A DNA stretch of 18,462 bases from NCBI GenBank assembly GCA_045627405.1, contig JAZQNP010000029.1, positions 1 through 18,462 on the forward strand. The letters are read 5' to 3'. Source of the stretch: Firm-04 sp045627405. Lineage in GTDB: Bacteria; Bacillota; Clostridia; Oscillospirales; Ruminococcaceae. Shown here in pieces: positions 4,452 through 10,984 of this stretch. Position 1 is the stretch's first letter. Each line of letters begins with the position of its first letter. The notes below the pieces were generated by a model that worked only from the letters and a program-made list of their open reading frames with translations, was not told where the DNA came from and searched no databases. The translations under genes were made by a program, and so were the position numbers.

Positions 4452-6578
4452 ATGGAGCAGATTTATACGTTAAAAGGATTGGACTGCCCGCATTGCTCCG
4501 CAGAGATTGAACGCACCGTCGGACAGATCGAGGGTGTCACACAATCTGCGGTGAACCTGATGCAGCAAACGCTGACGGTCACGTCAGAGACGCTCTCTGC
4601 GGAAATGCTGATGCCGCAGATCTGCAAAATTGTTCACAGCCATGAGCCTGATGTGGAAGTCATTGCCCATAACGCGCAGCCGATGACTGCCCGCCGCGCT
4701 CAGGAAGATGATACAGGCAGCCGCACTATTCTCATACGTCTGATTGCCGGCGGGGTGCTGTTTCTTGCAGGTATGCTCTGTGCGCATCTGTCTGCTCTGC
4801 CCGGCACGGTATCGCTCTGCATCTTCATCGCGGCATACCTGATACTCGGATACGACGTCATCGCAGCAGCGGTCAGAAATATCGCACACGGCAAAGTGTT
4901 CGATGAACATTTCCTGATGACTGTTTCGACGGTCGGCGCGTTTTGCATCGGAGAATATCCGGAGGCGGCAGCAGTCATGCTGCTCTACCAGATCGGAGAG
5001 TATTTTGAATCCCGCGCTGTACAGAAATCCCGCAGAACCATCTCCTCGCTGCTCGACATTCGTCCCGATTCGGCATACGTCGAACAAAACGGTGAATGGG
5101 TCGCCGTCAGAGCAGAGACGGTTGCTGTCGGTACACAAATCCTCGTACATGCAGGAGAACGCGTGCCGCTCGACGGCATTGTCCGCAGCGGCAGCTCCAT
5201 GCTGAACACGGCTGCACTGACCGGAGAATCCGCGCCGCAGCAGGTATCTGCCGGCGATGCCGTACTGTCCGGCTGCATCAATCAGAACAGCCCCCTGACC
5301 GTTGAAGTCACAAAAAGCTTTCAGAATTCTACGGCATCCCGCATCATCGACATGGTGGAAAACGCCGCCGCACGCAAGGCAAAAGCCGAGCATTTCATCA
5401 CCAGATTTGCACGGATCTATACGCCTGCCGTCGTGCTTTGCGCCGTGCTGCTCGCCCTGATTCCTCCGCTGCTGCTCCATGCCGCATGGGCGGAATGGAT
5501 CCGCCGCGCCTGCGTTTTCCTGATCATCTCCTGCCCGTGTGCCGTCGTCATTTCCATTCCGCTGACCTTCTTCGGCGGCATCGGTGCGGCATCAAAACGC
5601 GGCGTACTAATCAAGGGCAGCAATTATCTGGAAGCACTGAGCAGAGTCAAAATCATCGCTTTCGACAAAACCGGCACGCTGACGGAGGGAACATTCCGTG
5701 TGACGCAGATTCTGCCTGCGCCGCAGATCACGGCGGAGACGCTGCTGCGAACCACTGCCCGTGCCGAGCGGTTTTCCGACCACCCGATTGCACAGTCTGT
5801 CTGTGCCGCCTTTTCGGGCGAATACGGTCCGGAATCCGCTGCGGATACGGAAGAACTGGCAGGTCTCGGCATCCGCGCGAAGATCGACGGCAAAACAGTC
5901 TATCTCGGCAATGCAAAGCTCATGGCACAGCAGCACATTGCATATGTGCCGTGCGATGCTGTCGGGACAAAAATCTATGCAGCAATCGACGGGCAGTATG
6001 CCGGCTGCATTCTCATTGCGGATACGCTCAAACAGGGCGCGAAGGAAACCGTTACCGCCCTGCGGAAAGCCGGCGTGAACCGCATGATCATGCTGACGGG
6101 CGACAACGCCGAAACTGCTGCGTACTTCGCGGAAGAACTCGGGCTGGATGCAGTCTTTGCAGAGCTGCTCCCGGCGGATAAGGTGCAGCAGATTGAAGCT
6201 CTCGAAGCCGAACTCGGCAGCGGTGAAACCCTTGCCTTTGTCGGGGACGGCATCAACGATGCACCTGTGCTGGCACGCGCCGATGTCGGCATTGCCATGG
6301 GCGCGCTCGGTGCGGATGCCGCGATCGAAGCGGCGGATGTCGTGCTGATGACCGATGAACCCCGCAAGCTCCTCGATGCACGCGATACCGCACGCAGAAC
6401 CAAACAAATCGTCGCACAGAACCTCATATTCGTACTCGGCGTCAAGCTGCTGCTGCTGATTCTCGGCGCGCTCGGTCTCGCCGGCATGTGGGCTGCGGTC
6501 TTCGGTGATGTCGGCGTCACAATCCTCGCGGTGCTGAACGCAATGCGCATGCTGCGCGTGAAAGATAATGCAGATTGA
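4452..6578 (+). CDS. cadA: Cd/Zn/Pb-exporting P1B-type ATPase
   Basis: A 708-residue heavy-metal pump of the CadA/ZntA group, which exports divalent soft metals across the cytoplasmic membrane using ATP. In order: an N-terminal HMA domain with GLDCPHC (Cys12, Cys15), membrane helices from about residue 90, a TGES-type actuator near 255, transmembrane Cys361-Pro-Cys363, phosphorylation DKTGTLT (Asp405), the nucleotide-domain histidine-proline pair (His444), GDGINDAP at 598-605, and a final pair of helices. The final KLLLLILGALG and DVGVTILAVLNAMRML hold the Lys and Asp expected of Zn/Cd pumps, and IPLTFFGGIGAASKRG also fits that group rather than copper. GGAGG lies about 7 nt before the chosen ATG. 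An upstream in-frame ATG at 4410 falls inside operator O2 without a ribosome binding site. No clear terminator follows. Confidence 0.95.
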   Translation: MEQIYTLKGLDCPHCSAEIERTVGQIEGVTQSAVNLMQQTLTVTSETLSAEMLMPQICKIVHSHEPDVEVIAHNAQPMTARRAQEDDTGSRTILIRLIAGGVLFLAGMLCAHLSALPGTVSLCIFIAAYLILGYDVIAAAVRNIAHGKVFDEHFLMTVSTVGAFCIGEYPEAAAVMLLYQIGEYFESRAVQKSRRTISSLLDIRPDSAYVEQNGEWVAVRAETVAVGTQILVHAGERVPLDGIVRSGSSMLNTAALTGESAPQQVSAGDAVLSGCINQNSPLTVEVTKSFQNSTASRIIDMVENAAARKAKAEHFITRFARIYTPAVVLCAVLLALIPPLLLHAAWAEWIRRACVFLIISCPCAVVISIPLTFFGGIGAASKRGVLIKGSNYLEALSRVKIIAFDKTGTLTEGTFRVTQILPAPQITAETLLRTTARAERFSDHPIAQSVCAAFSGEYGPESAADTEELAGLGIRAKIDGKTVYLGNAKLMAQQHIAYVPCDAVGTKIYAAIDGQYAGCILIADTLKQGAKETVTALRKAGVNRMIMLTGDNAETAAYFAEELGLDAVFAELLPADKVQQIEALEAELGSGETLAFVGDGINDAPVLARADVGIAMGALGADAAIEAADVVLMTDEPRKLLDARDTARRTKQIVAQNLIFVLGVKLLLLILGALGLAGMWAAVFGDVGVTILAVLNAMRMLRVKDNAD

Positions 6579-6614
6579 CCAAAAACGAATGTAATTAATT
6601 TCATCCAATTTTCC

Positions 6615-6643
6615 TTGCTTTTTTGGAAAAGTTGTGCTATAAT
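6615..6643 (+). promoter_or_regulatory. Promoter of the GH74 gene
   Basis: TTGCTT (6615-6620), a 17-nt spacer and TATAAT (6638-6643) with TGC before it. The start is expected near 6650, so the message would begin almost exactly at the hairpin at 6647-6683. Confidence 0.8.
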
Positions 6644-6646
6644 AGT

Positions 6647-6683
6647 CGCAGATACGGAAGGAAGAGAGTGAACCGTATCTGCG
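6647..6683 (+). promoter_or_regulatory. 5'-end stem-loop of the GH74 message
   Basis: CGCAGATACGG (6647-6657) pairs perfectly with CCGTATCTGCG (6673-6683), 11 bp, around a purine-rich 15-nt loop containing AAGGAAGAGAG. It lies at the expected 5' end of the transcript, about 40 nt before the ATG. A message-stabilising cap or a protein or RNA docking loop are possible; a DNA operator is less likely because the half-sites are 15 bp apart. Confidence 0.65.
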
Positions 6684-6720
6684 GCTTGTTTTACAGGTAC
6701 CAAAAAGGGGGAAACCAAAA

Positions 6721-9354
6721 ATGAAATTCGCACACATCCGACGCGGCATATCCGTACTTGCGGCTGCCGCCATATTCACTGCCGCATTACCGGCAGCGAA
6801 TCTCAACACATCCGCTGCAACAGCCAGCATCGCTGACACCTATCAGTGGGATACGCTTGCAATCGGCGGCGGCGGCTTTGTCTCCGGTATCGTCACCGGA
6901 AAAAAGGTCATGTATGCGCGCACAGACGTCGGCGGCGCATACAAATACAACTACACCTCCGGAAAATGGGAACAGCTCTTCGGCTTTCTCAATGAGGCGG
7001 AGCGCGGCTACCTGAGCGTCGATGCGATGGCTGTCGATCCGACGGACGACAGCACCGTCTATTTCCTCTGCGGCTGTGCCTATTTCTCCGATGCCGGCAC
7101 GCGCATCTACAAAACGACCGACGGCGGCAAAACCTTTACCTATACCGACGTCACCGATCTCATTCAGGTTCACGGCAACGGCTACGGCAGACAGTGCGGC
7201 GAGGCAATCGCCGTTGACCCCGACAACCCCAAAACGCTCTACTGCGGCGGCGATGTCACCGCGGGCAGCTCGGCTCTGATCAAATCCACAGACGGCGGAA
7301 AAACATGGAAGGCTGTCGCCGGCTACGCCTCACTTGGTCTCTATACCAGCGAGATCAACTGGCCGACATGGACCGAGCACAAGGTCTCTTCACTGACCGA
7401 CGATGAGTACGGCAACCAGAACGGTGTCGCAACAGTCGCCATCGCAGACGGCAAAGTGTATGTGGGTACGTCGATCAAGGATCAGAATAATTTTGTCGTT
7501 GCCGATATGAGTGATGACAAGTTCTCACGCGTCAGCACCGATTTCCCTGCTGACAAAATGCCCAGCCGGATCAATATTGATGCAGACGGCAATCTGCTGG
7601 TCACCTATATCAACGGCATTGTCTTTGACCGCGGCGAGGGCGGCGCATACCGCTATGACATCTCCACCGGCAAGGTCACGGACATTACGCCCGCCACGAC
7701 CTCCAACGGCACAACCTCAAAAGTCGGCGCAGGCTTCGGCGGTGTGTTCAGCGATCCGAACAATTCCAAGAAGCTCGTCGCAACCACACTCGCACAGTGG
7801 TATTCTCAGTCATATACAGCCGACGCATGGGACAGAGAAGCAATTGCCTGGGGCGACCGGTTCTTTAAATCCGAGGACGGCGGCAGCACATGGACCGAAA
7901 TGACACCCGGCAACACCGCCTATTGGAACGGACCGCTGCTCGGTGAATACATCGACGTCGGTGATTATCCGTGGATTATGGACAAGGCAATCCACTGGTG
8001 CGGCGCGATCGTGCTTGACCCGCAGGATTCCGACCGCTTCTGGATCACCTCCGGAAACGGCATCTTTACCTGCGGAAATACATGGGATGAATGCCCGCAG
8101 ATCGTCTTCCATCCGAACGGCGTCGAAGAAGTCGTTGCGCTGGATATGGTCAGCAACGCCGGAACATCTCCGGTCTCTGTCATCGGCGACTATGACGGCT
8201 TTGTGCATTCCTCCGTCACCGCATCCACGCAGCTTTCTCCGAGCATGTCCAAAGCGACCGGCGGCAGTGCCTCCACCGCTGCAATCGGTCAGTGTGCGAC
8301 TAACCCGAAGGTCATGGCGCGTGTCGCTGAGGGCAGCGGCAAGGGCTATTACACCACCAACGGCGGCAGCACATGGACCGAAATGACCTTTGCCAACTCC
8401 GCAGGTGTGCTTGCGATCAATCAGCTCAAAGACGGCACCTACCGCCTCTATCAGGGCGGAGACGGCAAGCTCTCCTATACCGACAACTGGGGCGGAACAT
8501 GGAAGAGCGCAAGCGGCATCGAGGGCAGCCGCGAAGTCTTTGTTCAGATTGATCTCGAAAATCCGCAGTACGTTTATGCCTATACCGCCTACTACAACGC
8601 ATATTGGTACTATTCCAAGCCGGAAGCGGATTTCAGCGATGCACACTATGTGCTGATGGTCAGCAGCGACTACGGCGCGACCTTCACCGCACAGGATATT
8701 GTCATGTACGACCAGTGCGATGTCGCAAACCGCATCGGCTATCTGGGCGAGGGCGAGATGGTGCTCGGTGCCGGCTGGTACGGCGCATACCATGTCTCCG
8801 GCTACGGCAAGACCGTCGAAAAGCTTGACAGCGTGTTCTACTGCAAGACCATCGGCTACGGCGCGCCCGAAAAATCCGGCGGCGTCAACACGCTCTATAT
8901 GTACGGCAGACCGACTGAAAATGACACCGAGGGGATCTACCGCTCAACCGATGCCGGCGCAACATGGGTCTGCATCAATACCGATCATCTCTACGGCGGT
9001 ACCGGAAACGGCAATTTCCTCGTCGGTGACATGAATACCTTTGGAATGGTCTATATGTCTACTGTCGGCTGCGGCATCGTCTACGGCCGCATCTCCGGCA
9101 GCTCGGATCCGATTACAACGACCGCGCCGGACAGCAATGTGATGTGGGGCGATGTCGATGTCAACGGTTTTGTCGAGCTGACCGACGCGATCCTGCTTGC
9201 ACGCGCCGTCGGCGGCGATTCCGGCTCGTCCCTGAGCGTACAGGGCAGAATCAATGCGGCGGTTGCCGGAAATGCCCAGCTCTCTGCTGCGGATACCGCA
9301 AAGCTGCTGAAATATCTCGGCGGCTCCATCACCCTCGCACAGCTTGCACCGTAA
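6721..9354 (+). CDS. Secreted GH74 xyloglucanase with C-terminal dockerin
   Basis: An 877-residue secreted enzyme of glycoside hydrolase family 74, which hydrolyses the beta-1,4-glucan backbone of xyloglucan. A signal peptide covers about residues 1-33 (RR, then a hydrophobic stretch, then ASA-type end). The catalytic region (about 38-800) forms the family's two seven-bladed propellers, seen as repeated Asp-box motifs (STDGGKTW, SEDGGSTW, TTNGGSTW, RSTDAGATW). The likely catalytic aspartates are Asp69 in YARTDVGGAY and Asp490 in VIGDYDGF, each in the expected context. Residues 807-877 are a dockerin: the first Ca-binding repeat is intact (DVDVNGFVELTD), the second is degenerate (NAAVAGNAQLSAAD). 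AAGGGGG lies 8 nt before the ATG. It is a single-gene unit with its own promoter, leader hairpin and terminator. Attachment to a scaffoldin encoded elsewhere is inferred. Confidence 0.93.
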   Translation: MKFAHIRRGISVLAAAAIFTAALPAANLNTSAATASIADTYQWDTLAIGGGGFVSGIVTGKKVMYARTDVGGAYKYNYTSGKWEQLFGFLNEAERGYLSVDAMAVDPTDDSTVYFLCGCAYFSDAGTRIYKTTDGGKTFTYTDVTDLIQVHGNGYGRQCGEAIAVDPDNPKTLYCGGDVTAGSSALIKSTDGGKTWKAVAGYASLGLYTSEINWPTWTEHKVSSLTDDEYGNQNGVATVAIADGKVYVGTSIKDQNNFVVADMSDDKFSRVSTDFPADKMPSRINIDADGNLLVTYINGIVFDRGEGGAYRYDISTGKVTDITPATTSNGTTSKVGAGFGGVFSDPNNSKKLVATTLAQWYSQSYTADAWDREAIAWGDRFFKSEDGGSTWTEMTPGNTAYWNGPLLGEYIDVGDYPWIMDKAIHWCGAIVLDPQDSDRFWITSGNGIFTCGNTWDECPQIVFHPNGVEEVVALDMVSNAGTSPVSVIGDYDGFVHSSVTASTQLSPSMSKATGGSASTAAIGQCATNPKVMARVAEGSGKGYYTTNGGSTWTEMTFANSAGVLAINQLKDGTYRLYQGGDGKLSYTDNWGGTWKSASGIEGSREVFVQIDLENPQYVYAYTAYYNAYWYYSKPEADFSDAHYVLMVSSDYGATFTAQDIVMYDQCDVANRIGYLGEGEMVLGAGWYGAYHVSGYGKTVEKLDSVFYCKTIGYGAPEKSGGVNTLYMYGRPTENDTEGIYRSTDAGATWVCINTDHLYGGTGNGNFLVGDMNTFGMVYMSTVGCGIVYGRISGSSDPITTTAPDSNVMWGDVDVNGFVELTDAILLARAVGGDSGSSLSVQGRINAAVAGNAQLSAADTAKLLKYLGGSITLAQLAP

Positions 9355-9375
9355 CACGGACTGCTGATCAACCAC

Positions 9376-9418
9376 AAGCCGCCTCCCGACTGTCATCATC
9401 GGGAGGCGGCTTTCTCTC
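9376..9418 (+). terminator. Terminator of the GH74 gene
   Basis: A 14-bp perfect stem (AAGCCGCCTCCCGA at 9376-9389 against 9399-9412) with a 9-nt loop, followed by TTCTCTCTT. It lies 21 nt after the stop codon. Confidence 0.88.
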
Positions 9419-9484
9419 TTTGCGGCGCATAAGTTCACCGCAATATGGGCATCCTGTCATTTGGAATTCTTCTCTGCAAAATGA

Positions 9485-9513
9485 TTGACATTCTGCGGAG
9501 ATTATGGTACAAT
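9485..9513 (+). promoter_or_regulatory. Promoter of the FTR-like/thioredoxin operon
   Basis: TTGACA (9485-9490), a 17-nt spacer and TACAAT (9508-9513) with TGG before it. The expected start is near 9520, giving a leader of about 45 nt. Confidence 0.8.
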
Positions 9514-9564
9514 GAATATACGGAGCATCGGTTCCGGAATACTGCAAAAAGGAGCGTGGTTGCC

Positions 9565-9762
9565 GTGAAAATCCGCTACAATGAAGATGCGCAGACTGTT
9601 GCGCGGATCCGTGAGGGACTGCTCAAAAAAGAGGGCTTCTGCCCCTGCCGCTTGCAGCGCGTTGAGGACAACCGCTGCATGTGTCTGGAATTCCGCGAGC
9701 AAATCGCCGACCCGGAATTTGAAGGCTACTGCCATTGCAGACTGTATTATAAGGAGAAATAA
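9565..9762 (+). CDS. Short ferredoxin-thioredoxin reductase catalytic-chain-like protein
   Basis: A 65-residue iron-sulfur protein resembling the catalytic chain of ferredoxin:thioredoxin reductase, which uses a [4Fe-4S] cluster beside a redox-active disulfide to reduce thioredoxin. Six cysteines form three CxC pairs: CPC at 26-28, CMC at 38-40 and CHC at 56-58 (CPC-X9-CMC-X15-CHC). Plant and cyanobacterial chains also have three CxC pairs, but with about 16 and 8 residues between them, and are about 110 residues long, so this is a compact variant. The GTG start at 9565 lies 10 nt after AAAGGAG; the frame stays open further upstream only through the promoter. The stop is 14 nt before thioredoxin, and this linkage strongly supports the role. 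No variable chain is encoded nearby. Confidence 0.82.
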   Translation: MKIRYNEDAQTVARIREGLLKKEGFCPCRLQRVEDNRCMCLEFREQIADPEFEGYCHCRLYYKEK

Positions 9763-9776
9763 GGAGGATCACGGTC

Positions 9777-10091
9777 ATGGCTGTACTGCATATTGAAGAC
9801 GCGGCGGAATTTGCCGCAGAGGTTCTGGACGCTGAGGGAAAGGTGCTGGTCGATTTCTGGGCATCCTGGTGCGGACCCTGCATGATGATGGCTCCGGTTC
9901 TCGAAGAGCTGGACAAGATGTATCCCGCACTCACTGTCGCAAAGGTCAATGTCGATGAAATGGGCGAAACTGCAATGCAGTTCGGAATCGACAGCATTCC
10001 GGCTTTTCTGCTCTTTGAGAAGGGTGAGGTCACACAGCGCGTGATCGGTGCAATGCCGATGGATGTTCTCGCAAAACGCCTCGGACTCTGA
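9777..10091 (+). CDS. trxA: Thioredoxin
   Basis: A 104-residue thioredoxin, a cytosolic disulfide reductase. The active site WCGPC is at 31-35 (Cys32/Cys35), the buried Asp26 sits in VDFWA, and the cis-proline loop is SIPAFLLF near 75-82. Length and fold order are standard for the family. AAGGAGG lies 7 nt before the ATG. It is the second gene after the FTR-like protein and has no flavoprotein thioredoxin reductase beside it, so electrons may come from ferredoxin through the neighbour. The operon ends in a strong terminator shared with the convergent hpf gene. Confidence 0.96.
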   Translation: MAVLHIEDAAEFAAEVLDAEGKVLVDFWASWCGPCMMMAPVLEELDKMYPALTVAKVNVDEMGETAMQFGIDSIPAFLLFEKGEVTQRVIGAMPMDVLAKRLGL

Positions 10092-10097
10092 ACCGTC

Positions 10098-10135
10098 AAA
10101 AAGCACTTCCGGCAAGATGCCGGAAGTGCTTTTTT
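10098..10135. terminator. Bidirectional terminator between trxA and hpf
   Basis: A 13-bp perfect stem (AGCACTTCCGGCA at 10102-10114 against 10118-10130) with a 3-nt loop, an A-tract on the left and a run of six T on the right, so it can end transcription from both converging genes. Confidence 0.93.
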
Positions 10136-10143
10136 GCTGCCGT

Positions 10144-10674
10144 TTATTCAGCGGTCGGCTCCAACAGTGCATAGTCTCCGTCTACGCGGCGATACACAAT
10201 ATTGATCGCGCCGTTTTCCGCATTCTGAAATACAAAGAACGAATGCCCGAGCATGTTCATTTGGAGGATTGCCTCCTCAACACCCATCGGCTGCACGCGG
10301 AATGCTTTGCGGCGAATCAGGTTGTACTCGGTCTGTTCCTCCACTGTGTCGGTAAAGGAATCGGGCGAAAGCGCGCTCTCCTTGATGCGTTTGCCGAGCT
10401 TTGTCTTGTTGCGGCGGATCTTGCGGATGATCTTGTCAATCGCTGCATCCAGCGCATCATTCTTGTCTGTCGCACTCTGCTCTGCCCGGTAAATCATGCT
10501 TCCTGCACGCACTGTCAGTTCACAGACAACCTGTCCGCGCAGTTCATTGAGCGTGATCTTTGCTTCTGCCTCATCTTCAAAAAACTTATCCAGCTTCTGA
10601 TTGAGCCGTTTTTCCGCATATTCCGTAAAGCTGGGACCGATCTGAATTTTCTTTGCCATGATATTGAGTTTCAT
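10144..10674 (-). CDS. hpf: Long-form ribosome hibernation promoting factor
   Basis: A 176-residue long HPF (S30AE family), which binds the 30S decoding site and pairs ribosomes into inactive 100S dimers when growth slows. The N-terminal beta-alpha-beta domain spans about 1-100 (KLNIMAKKIQIGPSFTEYAE, then basic KIIRKIRRNKTKLGKR near 83-98). The C-terminal dimerisation domain spans about 118-170 with the conserved core IRRKAFRVQPMGVEEAILQM, GHSFFVF and VYRR. The ATG at 10674 is preferred because AAGGAGG lies 7 nt upstream; an ATG two codons earlier is only 1 nt from that site. A consensus promoter lies about 60 nt upstream. Transcription ends at the shared terminator. Confidence 0.95.
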   Translation of the reverse strand: MKLNIMAKKIQIGPSFTEYAEKRLNQKLDKFFEDEAEAKITLNELRGQVVCELTVRAGSMIYRAEQSATDKNDALDAAIDKIIRKIRRNKTKLGKRIKESALSPDSFTDTVEEQTEYNLIRRKAFRVQPMGVEEAILQMNMLGHSFFVFQNAENGAINIVYRRVDGDYALLEPTAE

Positions 10675-10731
10675 GTGCATTCCTCCTTCTGTCCGGCGAC
10701 CCCGTGCGCGGCCGTCGGTTCATGTGTCTAT

Positions 10732-10761
10732 ATTATAGCATAACTATATAAAATATGTCAA
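10732..10761 (-). promoter_or_regulatory. Promoter of hpf
   Basis: Minus-strand TTGACA (10756-10761), an 18-nt AT-rich spacer and TATAAT (10732-10737) with TGC before it: nearly perfect consensus. The stretch 10762-10942 upstream holds no gene I can support. Confidence 0.85.
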
Positions 10762-10934
10762 GTGGTTTTTCAATTATTATGCTTTTTTCCAATATCCAAC
10801 ACATTTTGCCCATCTTTCGTACATGCTTTTCCGAAACGCTTCGGCAAAGCAGATGAGAATGCCCTCCGTTTCTCCTGTTTGATGCGGTCATTCTGACATG
10901 TACTTGTTCCGGAATTGTCAGAGAAATCTTTGGA

Positions 10935-10976
10935 AAATGTGAAACCCTTCTGCACAGCCACCGCTGCGCAGAAGGG
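10935..10976 (-). terminator. Terminator of the GH43-GH30 operon
   Basis: On the minus strand ACCCTTCTGC (10967-10976) pairs with GCAGAAGGGT (10943-10952), 10 bp with a 14-nt loop, followed by TTCACATTTT, a weak T-tract. It begins 9 nt after the GH30 stop codon. Confidence 0.75.
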
Positions 10977-10984
10977 TCTTCCTG

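Noticed and set aside
6648..6682. LacI-type operator downstream of the GH74 promoter
   Set aside because: The half-sites are separated by 15 nt, while LacI-type operators are compact palindromes; an RNA stem-loop fits better.
7876..8387. Identical ~25-nt block repeated near 7880 and 8365 inside the GH74 gene
   Set aside because: It encodes the Asp-box GGSTWTEM of two propeller blades; an expected domain repeat, not a separate element.
10770..10961. 63-codon open frame on the minus strand between the GH30 terminator and the hpf promoter
   Set aside because: It begins inside the terminator stem of the GH30 gene, has no ribosome binding site and no recognisable motifs; most likely a chance frame.
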